The notes below the pieces were generated by a model that was not told the DNA's origin, ran no database searches, and saw only the letters and a program-made list of their open reading frames with translations. From Agaricicola taiwanensis (lineage in GTDB: Bacteria; Pseudomonadota; Alphaproteobacteria; Rhizobiales; Methylopilaceae), in assembly GCF_014635245.1 (NCBI RefSeq), contig NZ_BMCP01000005.1, positions 62,001-126,000 on the forward strand: a stretch of 64,000 nt of DNA. The letters are read 5' to 3'. Position 1 is the first letter of the stretch. Each line of letters begins with the position of its first letter. Below, in pieces: positions 8,548 to 16,449 of the stretch. The translations under genes were made by a program, and so were the position numbers.

Positions 8548-9087
8548 TCAGGCGTCTTCGCGGGTAACGGTGTTTGCCTGCGCGATCTGGCCCAGCAGTT
8601 CGATGTTCGCCGGATCAAGCGGCTTCTCGAAGAAGTCCGGCGGCAGCGTGATGCCCGCTGCGGTGAGTTCGGCGCGCAGCTGATCCTCGGTGATGGTCTC
8701 CCAGTTCTCGAGGCCGAACAGGCTTGCGATCGTGCGCGTCGTGACGGGCTGGTCGAAGATATCCGTCGGGAACTCATATTCGGCCAGCACCAGCATGGCG
8801 GCCTTCTGTTCGGGGGTCGGGTTGGAAAGATCACCCGTAGCACCCTCTCCGAACAGCAGCTGGAGGGCGTTGACGATCTCAGTCGCCTCATCCTTGCTAT
8901 AGGCCAGACCTTTAAGGTCCGGATCGGGGATGCCGTCGATTTCCTCCGTTTGTCCCGGTCCCTGCGTTCCCCCGGTATTCAGGCCAAGTACCTTGGCGGT
9001 TTCGGCCCAGGCCGCTTGTTCTGCCGGAGTCAACCCGTCATAGACGTCCTGATAAGCGGCCTTGAGATCGGGAGGTAGTACTTCCAC
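8548..9087 (-). CDS. Hypothetical acidic protein
   Basis: I do not recognise this 179-residue protein. It has no signal peptide, membrane segment or cysteine-rich motif. It is strongly acidic and appears mainly helical, with repeated short amphipathic units (GLTPAEQAAWAETAKVLGL near the start, NPTPEQKAAMLVLAEYEF in the middle, ITEDQLRAELTAAGITL near the end). The start MEVLPPDLKAAYQDVY at 9087 is preceded by an AT-rich stretch suitable for a promoter. It could be a secreted effector-like or structural protein, but nothing in the sequence decides this. Confidence 0.6.
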   Translation of the reverse strand: MEVLPPDLKAAYQDVYDGLTPAEQAAWAETAKVLGLNTGGTQGPGQTEEIDGIPDPDLKGLAYSKDEATEIVNALQLLFGEGATGDLSNPTPEQKAAMLVLAEYEFPTDIFDQPVTTRTIASLFGLENWETITEDQLRAELTAAGITLPPDFFEKPLDPANIELLGQIAQANTVTREDA

Positions 9088-9342
9088 GGCTGCACCCCTT
9101 TAAAAAATCATTCCATACAGGTTCGATTGTCGCCGACTAGATAAAATTATTCCTAATAAATTGCAATGGCCTCCTTTATGGAGGTGATGTGAATATTTGT
9201 TCTATCTGAAACTATTATTATCCCTTTTGTATTCTCTGAAACTATTCAATTCTGCGAGCAGTGTTCTGCCGACATGGAGGCGCGATTGATGCTATCCTAG
9301 ATGGGCGAGCCTTTGCCGGTCCACCAAAGCTTCGGTTCTGTC
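9088..9342. other. AT-rich intergenic stretch
   Basis: About 255 bases, clearly richer in A and T than the surroundings, between the hypothetical gene starting at 9087 and the end of the tfoX-like gene. It includes the repeated phrase TGAAACTATT (near 9207 and 9238). It probably carries the promoter of the hypothetical gene; no open frame of interest was seen. Confidence 0.4.
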
Positions 9343-9738
9343 TCAGTGGGCTGATCTTTTTGTCGTTTTCCCGCGCCTGGGCTTCACCTTCGCCGGCGCC
9401 CGATTTGCCGCCTCCAGCCCCAGCCGCGCCCAGCTGAGGAACTCCTCCGGGTCGTCGTGCGCCGTTTCGGGCGGGGCGTAATAGGGCAGGGCGACTTTCC
9501 GCTGCGCGCCGGATGGGCTTGTCATCACATAGGCAAAGGGCTCGCAGCCCGCTTCGACAAAACGCGCCCGGTTCTCATCGTCCGCCTTCACGTAGAAGCG
9601 GTCCTCGCTCGTCACGAGCGCGAACATGCGGCCGCCGGAGAAAAAACCGACACCACCGAACATGCGGCGGGGCGAGACCGCGCCCAGAGGGCTGAGCTGA
9701 TCGAGGATGAGATCGATGAAGCCGGATGACGCAGGCAT
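9343..9738 (-). CDS. TfoX N-terminal domain-containing protein
   Basis: A 131-residue protein of the TfoX/Sxy N-terminal domain family. The pattern LGAVSPRRMFGGVGFFSGGRMFALVTSEDRFYVKADDENR (residues 16 onward) is the usual domain core, followed by YVMTSPSGAQRKVALPYYAPPE and a basic C-terminal tail. In gammaproteobacteria Sxy co-activates competence genes; single-domain versions in alphaproteobacteria have no proven role. The ATG at 9738 begins the conserved region. It is divergent from the zinc-binding-protein gene. Confidence 0.8.
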   Translation of the reverse strand: MPASSGFIDLILDQLSPLGAVSPRRMFGGVGFFSGGRMFALVTSEDRFYVKADDENRARFVEAGCEPFAYVMTSPSGAQRKVALPYYAPPETAHDDPEEFLSWARLGLEAANRAPAKVKPRRGKTTKRSAH

Positions 9739-9875
9739 GCCGCTGTCCTTGGAGAAGGCCGCGCTCGGGTCTCCCAGGGGAGATCCTGCGTCACTAGCAC
9801 GAGGCCGCCCGGCTCGCCATTGCGCGCTCCTCGGCTTTTCGCTTTCGCAGGGTCGAAAAGGCTTCCCTGGCGAAA

Positions 9876-9890
9876 TGTTATAATATAACA
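9876..9890. promoter_or_regulatory. Zur box upstream of aztC
   Basis: TGTTATA-A-TATAACA is a perfect 15-base palindrome 34 bases before the aztC start. It matches the alphaproteobacterial Zur operator pattern (GTTATA..TATAAC core within GAAATGTTATA). This supports zinc-repressed expression of aztC-aztD. No zur gene is in the window. Confidence 0.8.
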
Positions 9891-9924
9891 ACATCGCGAC
9901 ACATGATCGGGAAGGACGAAATTG

Positions 9925-10857
9925 ATGGCGCCGAAATCGCTCATCGCCGTGCTGGCCGCTGCTGGCCTCATGCTGGCGCCGCTGCCGCTGGCGGCGGCGG
10001 AAAAGCTCAAGGTCATCGCCAGCTTCTCCATCATCGGGGATATGGCGCGGCGCGTGGGCGGCGAGCGGATCGACCTGCGTGTGTTGGTGGGGCCGAACGG
10101 CGACGCGCATGTCTATGAGCCCCGGCCCTCCGATGCCATGGCCATGGCGGCGGCCGATGTGGTGCTGGTCAACGGGCTCAAGCTGGAGGGTTTCCTCGGC
10201 CGATTGATCAAGGCCAGCGGCGCGGAGGCGCCGGTGATTGAGCTGACGAGGAACGCCTCGATCATCAGGGATCCTGAGGGCGGCCATTACCACCATTATG
10301 AGGGCAGGTCCGTCTTCCATGAGGCGCCCTTCGATCCCCATGCCTGGCAGTCGCTCGCCAATGCACAGGTCTATGTGGCGAACATCGCGGACGCCTTCTG
10401 CGAGGCCGATGCCGCCGGCTGCGAGACCTATAAGAGCAACGCCGCAGCCTATCGTGAGGAGCTTGCGGCGCTCGACGGCGATATCCGCCAAGCCATGGCC
10501 GCCATCCCCGAAGAGCGGCGCCTCGCGGTCGTGGCGCACAATGCCTTCCGCTATTTTGAACGCGATTATGGCGTGAGGTTCCTCGCGCCCACCGGCGTCT
10601 CCACGGATTCGGAGGCCTCGGCCGCCGATGTCGCCGGTGTCCTGCGCGACATGCGTGAGAAGCGCGCGGTGGCGGTCTTCACCGAGAATATCGCCGACAG
10701 CCGACTGGTCGCGCGGATCGCCGCCGACGCCGGCCTCACACTCGCCGGCACGCTCTACTCCGATGCCCTCTCCGGGCCGGACGGACCGGCCCCCTCCTAC
10801 ATCGACATGATGCGGCACAACCTCCGCACCATCACCAGGGCGCTGGCCCCTGATTAG
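9925..10857 (+). CDS. aztC: Zinc ABC transporter substrate-binding protein AztC
   Basis: Periplasmic high-affinity zinc-binding protein (310 residues, cluster A-I). The signal peptide ends LPLAAA; the mature part starts EKLKVIASFSIIGDMARRVGG. Histidine ligands are visible in GDAHVYEPRPSD, in a His-rich loop (GGHYHHYEGRSVFHE), in FDPHAWQS and in VVAHNAFRYFERDYG. The ATG at 9925 has a good ribosome site (AAGGACGA). The Zur box lies just upstream and aztD follows after about 50 bases, the diagnostic pairing for the Azt system of Paracoccus and relatives. The usual aztA (ATPase) and aztB (permease) genes are not next to it, so they must lie elsewhere or be absent. Confidence 0.85.
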   Translation: MAPKSLIAVLAAAGLMLAPLPLAAAEKLKVIASFSIIGDMARRVGGERIDLRVLVGPNGDAHVYEPRPSDAMAMAAADVVLVNGLKLEGFLGRLIKASGAEAPVIELTRNASIIRDPEGGHYHHYEGRSVFHEAPFDPHAWQSLANAQVYVANIADAFCEADAAGCETYKSNAAAYREELAALDGDIRQAMAAIPEERRLAVVAHNAFRYFERDYGVRFLAPTGVSTDSEASAADVAGVLRDMREKRAVAVFTENIADSRLVARIAADAGLTLAGTLYSDALSGPDGPAPSYIDMMRHNLRTITRALAPD

Positions 10858-10909
10858 GCGCCTGCAGACCCTTCAAATCTCTCGCCAAACCCAAGATGGA
10901 GAAGCAGAA

Positions 10910-12124
10910 ATGAAGAAACTCATGCTGTCGGCGTCAGCCGCGGCCCTCGCGATGGGCATCGCAGGAACCGGCGCTTTCGCCCATGATGATGAGGTGACCG
11001 CCTGGCGGCTGTTCGTGTCCGACCATGCCGCGCCCACCGTGCGCGTCATCGATGCCGTCGAAGGACGTGAACTCGATAATTTCTCCATCAAGGGGCCGGC
11101 CTCGCTCTATCGCAGCGAAAGCGGCGAAACCGTCTTCGCGGTGCAGGGCTCGGCCGGCGCGATCTCGGCCATCTCGTCGGGCATCGCCTTCCATGACCAC
11201 GGTGACCATGGTGACATCGAGGTGGAGGACGCCAAGTTGCTCGATGTGGAGCTGACCGGCACCAAGCCCGCGCATTTCGTGGAACGGCAGGGCAAGGTCG
11301 CCCAGTGGTTCGACGGCGAGGACAAGGCCCGCTTCTTCTCCGAGCACGATGTGCTGAAGGGCAAACCCGAGCCTGTCACCGTCAGCGTTGTTGCGCCTCA
11401 CCATGGGGTCGCGGTTCCCTACGACAATCATGTCGTGGTCACGATCCCCAATCCGGAGGATGCCTCCAAGCGCCCCATCGGCGCGCGGGTGATGGGTCAC
11501 GACGGCAAACAGGTGGGTGATGACGTTGCCTGCCCGGGGCTGCATGGCTCGGCGGGTTCCGGCAGCCTTTATGCGCTGGCCTGCAGCACCGGGCTCCTCC
11601 TTATCAGCCAGACCGGCGATGTGCCCGAGATCAGGCATCTGGCCTATTCGCCCTCACTGCCGGAGGGCAGTTCCTCGGCGCTGATCGGCGGCAAGGGGCT
11701 GCAGTATTTCATCGGCAACTACGGCGCCGACCGGATCGTCCTGATCGATCCCTCGCAAGAAGAAAGCTTCCGCCTGGTGCAGCTTCCCACGCGCCGCGTC
11801 CATTTCGTGGTCGATCCCGTGCGGGCGAACTTCGCCTATGTCGTGACCGAGGACGGCCAACTCCATCAGGTCGATGTGGTGAAGGGCGAGATTTCCAAAT
11901 CGCTGAAGCTGACGCAGCCCTATTCCATGGACGGGCACTGGAGCGACCCGCGCCCGCGCGTTGCCGTGGCCGGCGACAAGATCGTGGTGACGGACCCGCT
12001 CAACAGCAAGCTCCACCTCGTCAATGCCGAGAGCTTCGAGAAATCAGGCGAGGTCGCGGTCGAGGGCAAGCCCTTCAACCTGGTTGCCGTGGGCGGCAGC
12101 GGCAAGGTGCACGACGACAACTGA
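10910..12124 (+). CDS. aztD: Zinc metallochaperone AztD
   Basis: Periplasmic beta-propeller chaperone (404 residues) that in Paracoccus hands zinc to AztC. It has a signal peptide (MKKLMLSASAAALAMGIAGTGAFA), an immediate HDDE stretch, a flexible metal-binding loop FHDHGDHGDIEVED near residue 95, and blade-like repeats such as LGGKGLQYFIGNYGADRIVLID and ANFAYVVTEDGQLHQVD. It follows aztC by about 50 bases with its own ribosome site (GGAGAAGC) and ends before a strong hairpin, so aztCD is a two-gene Zur-regulated unit. Confidence 0.85.
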   Translation: MKKLMLSASAAALAMGIAGTGAFAHDDEVTAWRLFVSDHAAPTVRVIDAVEGRELDNFSIKGPASLYRSESGETVFAVQGSAGAISAISSGIAFHDHGDHGDIEVEDAKLLDVELTGTKPAHFVERQGKVAQWFDGEDKARFFSEHDVLKGKPEPVTVSVVAPHHGVAVPYDNHVVVTIPNPEDASKRPIGARVMGHDGKQVGDDVACPGLHGSAGSGSLYALACSTGLLLISQTGDVPEIRHLAYSPSLPEGSSSALIGGKGLQYFIGNYGADRIVLIDPSQEESFRLVQLPTRRVHFVVDPVRANFAYVVTEDGQLHQVDVVKGEISKSLKLTQPYSMDGHWSDPRPRVAVAGDKIVVTDPLNSKLHLVNAESFEKSGEVAVEGKPFNLVAVGGSGKVHDDN

Positions 12125-12130
12125 TGATCC

Positions 12131-12158
12131 GGCAGGTCCGGCAACGGCCGGACCTGCC
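12131..12158. terminator. Strong hairpin downstream of aztD
   Basis: Perfect 11-base arms GGCAGGTCCGG and CCGGACCTGCC with a six-base loop start 6 bases after the aztD stop, between it and the convergent GST gene. There is no U-run, but the stem is very stable and the position fits a bidirectional terminator. Confidence 0.65.
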
Positions 12159-12179
12159 ATCACGGCTGCGGCCGCCCGC

Positions 12180-12767
12180 TCATGCGGTGAAGGCGGTCTG
12201 CACCAGCGCCGGGCGGTTCTCATGCGCCTTCATGAAGGCCGTCAGACCCGGATAGACACTCGGTTCCAGCGGCATGACCTGCCGGAAGATGATGTAGTCG
12301 AGCGCGATCCAGAGACAGCAGCGGGGAAGGGTCCAGGGCGCCGGATCCCGCACGGCGGCCTCGGCGGCCGCCAGGGCGCGTGCCAGCGAGGCCTGGCGGC
12401 GCTGCTGGAAGGCGCTGGTGGTTTCACTGAAGAACCTCTTGTGGATCGTCAGCGCGAAGGCCAGGTCCATGATGCCGTAGGCAAGGCCGAGTTCTGACAG
12501 CATCCGCGCGCTGCCGTCGGCAAAGGCGCCATCCTGCGGCGCGATGCTCGTGAGACGCCGGGCGATCAGCAGAGACTCCGTAATGGCAACGCCGTCGTCA
12601 TCGACCAGCGCGGGTACCCGGCTGAGCGGGTTGACGGCAACGAGATCGGCCTGATCGGACCAGGGATCGGCCCACACCAGCTCAAGCCTGTTCTCAAGCC
12701 CAAGCTCCAGGGCGGTTGCCCTGACGAAACGGGCGAAGGGGGACGTGTCATTGAGGAAGAGCTTCAT
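12180..12767 (-). CDS. Glutathione S-transferase family protein
   Basis: A 195-residue cytosolic GST-like protein. The N-terminal thioredoxin-fold half starts MKLFLNDTSPFARFVRATALELGL; the glutathione-contact motif NPLSRVPALVDDDGVAITESLLIARRL is at about residues 45-71, followed by an all-helical C-terminal half. The serine in the N-terminal TSPFAR turn is the likely thiol-activating residue. Its start overlaps the end of the upstream MFS gene by 4 bases (ATGA), so the two are translationally coupled and divergent from a LysR gene. The substrate is unknown. Confidence 0.8.
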   Translation of the reverse strand: MKLFLNDTSPFARFVRATALELGLENRLELVWADPWSDQADLVAVNPLSRVPALVDDDGVAITESLLIARRLTSIAPQDGAFADGSARMLSELGLAYGIMDLAFALTIHKRFFSETTSAFQQRRQASLARALAAAEAAVRDPAPWTLPRCCLWIALDYIIFRQVMPLEPSVYPGLTAFMKAHENRPALVQTAFTA

Positions 12768-13921
12768 GTTTGCACCTCACGTGGGATGAGACGTTGCGCC
12801 AGAAAGGCAAGCGTTGCGCCGACAAGCAGAACCGTGACCGAGAGGATCAGGGCGGGGAGGTAGCCCTCGGCGGAGATCGCCGCGATGATCATGCCGCTCG
12901 TCATCTGGCCGAGGGCGAAGATCGCCGTCGCCGCCGCCCAGAGCTTCAGATAGCGATCGGGCGGCGCCGACAGCGACAGGGCTCCCGATGTCAGGATCAC
13001 GATACCGGGGGTGAGCGCGCCGACGATGAAGAGAGAAAGGCTGGCCGCCGGCAGACTGGTGGTCACGAGCACCAGGGACACGCCGGCCGCCTTCACCAGA
13101 AAGGCGCTCCAAAGCGCCGTGAAATCCGACATGACGCGGCGCATCAGCAGGACAATGAGCGGCCCCGCGCAGGCGCCGATGCCGAAGAAGGCCCAGCTCA
13201 CGCCAATCTCCACCTCGCTGTATCCGACGTTCCGGCGCAGCATGTCGGGCAGATAGACGGTATGCATGACGAAGCCGAGCGCCTCGCAGCCATAGGCGAG
13301 GAGGACGAGGATGACGGTGGGGCTCGGACGGGACGGGCGCGCGCTCGTCGTCGGCGCCGGCCCGATGCCTTTCATGGGAAAGCCACTGCTGGCCCAAAGC
13401 ACCGCAAGAGCCGCCGTTGAGAGGGCGAGCAGGACGAAGATGCTGGCTTCAACGCCGTATTCGATGAGATACGGCAGGAACAGCGCGGCGAAGAGGGCGC
13501 CGAGACCGAGGCCGGTGAAGAGAATCGGCTGAAACCGCCTCTTGCCCAGCACGGCAAGCTGCCGTCCCGACGCGGCGGTTCCCACGACCATGAGCACGCC
13601 GCCGCCGACACCCGCCAGGAACCGGGCGAGCCAAAACCAGCTCAGCCCCAGCGGCGCGAAGAACATGGCGTAGGACAGCACCACAAGGATGCCGGAGGCG
13701 AGGCAGAGCACCCGCTCCGGCATCAGCCTCACGGCCGGTGCCGCGGCGAGGGCGCCGACGAGATAGCCGATGAGATTTGCCGCCCCGATGGCCTGGGCGG
13801 CGCTGACCTCGACCCAGCGCGCGGCGATCAGCTCCGGGATGAGCGGGCTGAAGGCGAAGCGGCCGAGCCCGAGGCCAAGAAAGGTCGCGGCGATGGCAAA
13901 GGCGAGAACGGAGCGCAGCAT
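12764..13921 (-). CDS. MFS transporter, YbfB/YjiJ family
   Basis: Twelve-helix major facilitator protein of 385 residues in the YbfB/YjiJ family, members of which often sit beside LysR genes. Near the start it has the family signature GLGLGRFAFSPLIPEL, followed by repeated hydrophobic segments; a central cytoplasmic loop contains SARPSRPSP. I chose ATG 13921 (MLRSVLAFAIAATFLGLG), which directly opens the first membrane helix; the frame upstream is hydrophilic. It is the first gene of a two-gene operon with the GST and is divergent from the LysR gene, its probable regulator. Transport substrate unknown. Confidence 0.8.
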   Translation of the reverse strand: MLRSVLAFAIAATFLGLGLGRFAFSPLIPELIAARWVEVSAAQAIGAANLIGYLVGALAAAPAVRLMPERVLCLASGILVVLSYAMFFAPLGLSWFWLARFLAGVGGGVLMVVGTAASGRQLAVLGKRRFQPILFTGLGLGALFAALFLPYLIEYGVEASIFVLLALSTAALAVLWASSGFPMKGIGPAPTTSARPSRPSPTVILVLLAYGCEALGFVMHTVYLPDMLRRNVGYSEVEIGVSWAFFGIGACAGPLIVLLMRRVMSDFTALWSAFLVKAAGVSLVLVTTSLPAASLSLFIVGALTPGIVILTSGALSLSAPPDRYLKLWAAATAIFALGQMTSGMIIAAISAEGYLPALILSVTVLLVGATLAFLAQRLIPREVQT

Positions 13922-14013
13922 GATGCATCCAGATGAGGTGGCGGCATTGTGCCTCGTCGGCGGCAGCATTAGAAATGCATTGTTTAGCGCTAACGCATCT
14001 CTTTTAGTGATAC

Positions 14014-14880
14014 ATGAACATCAAGTCGCTTCGGGCCTTCATCGCCATCCTCGACCAGGGGAGCTTCCAGACCGCCGCCGGTGTGCTGAACACCGTGCAG
14101 TCGAACGTGACGGCGCATGTCCGCAAGCTTGAGGAGGAGCTCGGCTGTAAGCTGATCGAGCGGCAGGGCGCCATTCGCACCACAGCCGATGGCGCTGAGC
14201 TGGAGCCGGTGGCGCGCGACATCCTGCGTCTTCACGACCATGCCGCCATGCGCCTGCGCAGCCGCGGCCGGATCGCCGGAACCCTGCGCATCGGGTCCAT
14301 GGAAACCACGGCGGCACGGCGGCTGCCGCCGATCCTGCTGAGCTTCGGGCGGCGCTATCCTGACGTCCGCCTTTCCCTCATCGCCGGCAGCACCGGCGTT
14401 CTGGAGGAGAAGCTGATCCGGCGCGAGATCGATTGCGCCTTCATGGCAAAGTCCATGGACGGTGTGTTCGATGCGCGGGTGGTGTTCGATGAAAAGCTGC
14501 TTCTTGCCCGACCGGAACCTTGCGCCGATCCTTTCGAACCTGAAAACCTCAAGGCCTATCCGCTGCTCGCCTTCCGTGAGGGGTGCAGCTACCGCGAAAG
14601 GGCGGAACGGCTGTTCCGGCACCGGGGCGTGTCGCCTGTCATTCACGATTTCGGGTCGCTCGATGCCATCGTCGGCTGCCTCCGCGCCGGGATGGGGCAA
14701 GCCGTCCTGCCGGAAAGCTATTTCACCGGCGCGGCGATGGACGGGCACCCGTTCCACGCCTATCCCCTGCCGCGGAACTTCGGTCACTGCCCGACCTATC
14801 TGGTGAGCAGCCGCGATGCCGCCTCGGCTCTTGTCGCGGAATTTGCCAAGGTTTTCGTAGACAGAGCCGAGGGAACATAG
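14014..14880 (+). CDS. LysR family transcriptional regulator
   Basis: A 288-residue LysR-type regulator. The winged-helix domain starts MNIKSLRAFIAILDQGSFQTAAGVLNTVQSNVTAHVRKLEEELG, and the ligand-binding domain starts around residue 90 (LRIGSMETTAARRLPPILLSF). It is divergent from the MFS/GST operon across a 92-base AT-rich gap with LysR-type T-N11-A candidates, so it most likely controls that operon and itself. The inducer cannot be told from sequence. Its stop is only 18 bases from the end of the convergent tonB gene. Confidence 0.85.
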   Translation: MNIKSLRAFIAILDQGSFQTAAGVLNTVQSNVTAHVRKLEEELGCKLIERQGAIRTTADGAELEPVARDILRLHDHAAMRLRSRGRIAGTLRIGSMETTAARRLPPILLSFGRRYPDVRLSLIAGSTGVLEEKLIRREIDCAFMAKSMDGVFDARVVFDEKLLLARPEPCADPFEPENLKAYPLLAFREGCSYRERAERLFRHRGVSPVIHDFGSLDAIVGCLRAGMGQAVLPESYFTGAAMDGHPFHAYPLPRNFGHCPTYLVSSRDAASALVAEFAKVFVDRAEGT

Positions 14881-14898
14881 GCCTCGCGCCGGGGCCGC

Positions 14899-15774
14899 TC
14901 ACCGCGTGTTGAAGCGCACGGGCGCGGTGATGGTTCTCTGCGCACCCGGCGGTGGGGCCGGCACCGGAGAGGCGCGGCGCACCAGCGACAGCACCTCGCT
15001 GTCCAGCTCGGGAAAGCCGGAGGAGCGGGCGAGGGAGACGGAGAGCACATTGCCGGTCTCGTCGAGGGAAAAGCGCACATAGACGATGCCGGTTTCCCCA
15101 CGCGATTTCGCGCCCGGTGGGTAGCGCTTGCGCCGCTCCAGATGCGCCATCAGGCGTGACTGCCATCGGGCGGGCGATGCGGAGGAGACGCCGGAGGCAT
15201 TCTGCCGGGCGGCGTTGCGGGCGCTTTCCGTCACCTGCGCCTGCGCTTCCACCCGCTGCGGCGTGGGGGCCTGGCTCTGCTGGCGCTGTTTCACCGGCGG
15301 CTTCGGCCTGTCCGGGCGCTTGGCCACCTCCTTCGGCGGCTCCGGCGGCCGGGGCCTTGCCAGGGGAAGAGGCACGGCGGTCTGGGGCTCGGCCTCCACC
15401 ACATCTTCCATGTCCGTCTCGGCAGGTTCCGCCACCGGTTCCGGCTCCACGGGCTCCGGTTCGGGCTCGGCCATCTCCTGCGGCGGCACCTCCTCCGGGG
15501 CCTGCTGCTCCTCGGCGGGCGTCACGAGCTCGGAGGTTTCCTGATCCGGCGAAATCTCGTTCATCTCGGTCCGGACGGCTTCCGGCAGTTCCGCCAGGTC
15601 GATCATGATGGCCGCCGGCGGCGCGGCATCGGCTGCAATGACCGGCGGCTCGCTGAGAAGCCAGGCGGCCGCGCCGAGATGAGCGGCCAGCGCGACGATG
15701 CCGGCACCCGTCCAGAGCGCCGTGTCGGCCGCGAGCCCGCGCCCGGCGTGGATTCGCCCGGCGGCGGCGCTCAT
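14899..15774 (-). CDS. tonB: Energy transducer TonB
   Basis: Inner-membrane TonB (291 residues) linking the proton motive force to outer-membrane receptors. A short basic start leads into one membrane helix (GAGIVALAAHLGAAAWLL). A long periplasmic spacer rich in proline and glutamate follows (PEPEPVEPEPVAEPAE), then a basic proline segment, and the TonB C-terminal domain with YPPGAKSRGETGIVYVRFSLDETGNVL near residue 210. The ATG at 15774 overlaps the heme oxygenase stop by 4 bases. Being in the heme locus, it probably serves the receptor at 16450-19020. Confidence 0.9.
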   Translation of the reverse strand: MSAAAGRIHAGRGLAADTALWTGAGIVALAAHLGAAAWLLSEPPVIAADAAPPAAIMIDLAELPEAVRTEMNEISPDQETSELVTPAEEQQAPEEVPPQEMAEPEPEPVEPEPVAEPAETDMEDVVEAEPQTAVPLPLARPRPPEPPKEVAKRPDRPKPPVKQRQQSQAPTPQRVEAQAQVTESARNAARQNASGVSSASPARWQSRLMAHLERRKRYPPGAKSRGETGIVYVRFSLDETGNVLSVSLARSSGFPELDSEVLSLVRRASPVPAPPPGAQRTITAPVRFNTR

Positions 15775-16373
15775 CCGAAGATCTGCCTCACTTGCGCTTG
15801 GACATGGGCAAAGGCCTCTTTCGCGCCGGTGATGACGCGCGGCTCGTCGGCCTCGGGCAATTCCACCTGATTGAGCGCAGCGGTGAAGGTGCGCCAGTGC
15901 AGGCCCCGCCCTTCCGGCGCGCCGGCAAGGTGGCGGGCGCCGAAAGTCTCGGTGAGGCCGAGCTTGGCGGCTTCTTTGGCAAGAAAGGCCGCACCAAGGT
16001 TCGAGCCCTCGGCGACATAGAGCCAGCCGAGCGCGGCGGCGAGATCCAGCGTGGCCGCGCCGGAGGGCGCAGGATCCGGCACGGGGAGACAAAGGTCGGC
16101 CATATCAAGCGCGATCAGGTCGAGCCGGCGGCGGCTCTCCAGATCCGGCAGCAGGGCGATGAGATCGGCGCGGAGGAACAGCGGATCGATCTCGTGGTGG
16201 AAGCGATATTGCACCTCAAGGAAGCGCCCGTAGCGCTCGCGGCTTTCGAAGGGCTTTTGAGCGACGATGGAACTGTCCAAGGCCTCATGGGTGGCATGGG
16301 TCGCCGTCCTCAGCCGCAGCGCGCGGCTCATCCCTGTTGCCTCCGGCTGTCGTTCCAGTGTCTCCACGGTCAT
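15771..16373 (-). CDS. Biliverdin-producing heme oxygenase
   Basis: HemO-type heme oxygenase (200 residues) that opens the porphyrin ring to release iron, CO and biliverdin. The proximal-histidine region is LRLRTATHATHEALDS (H26/H29), and the distal-helix region has LGWLYVAEGSNLGAAFLAKEAAKLGL, with the glycine-rich kink typical of the family. The start MTVETLERQPEATG at 16373 is chosen from two candidates; a longer form from 16418 is possible. It lies between the receptor and tonB genes on the same strand, and a phytochrome-linked role is not suggested by the neighbours. Confidence 0.85.
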   Translation of the reverse strand: MTVETLERQPEATGMSRALRLRTATHATHEALDSSIVAQKPFESRERYGRFLEVQYRFHHEIDPLFLRADLIALLPDLESRRRLDLIALDMADLCLPVPDPAPSGAATLDLAAALGWLYVAEGSNLGAAFLAKEAAKLGLTETFGARHLAGAPEGRGLHWRTFTAALNQVELPEADEPRVITGAKEAFAHVQAQVRQIFG

Positions 16374-16449
16374 TCCTGCTGTCCTGTCCTGCGGCGCGCT
16401 CAAGCATAGCGGCTTCATGAGTGAAACGAACGGGCGCCCGCTTTTTTCT

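Noticed and set aside
9739..10818. Long minus-strand extension of the tfoX-like frame across aztC
   Set aside because: The plus strand encodes aztC with a signal peptide, ribosome site and Zur box; the TfoX domain starts at 9738.
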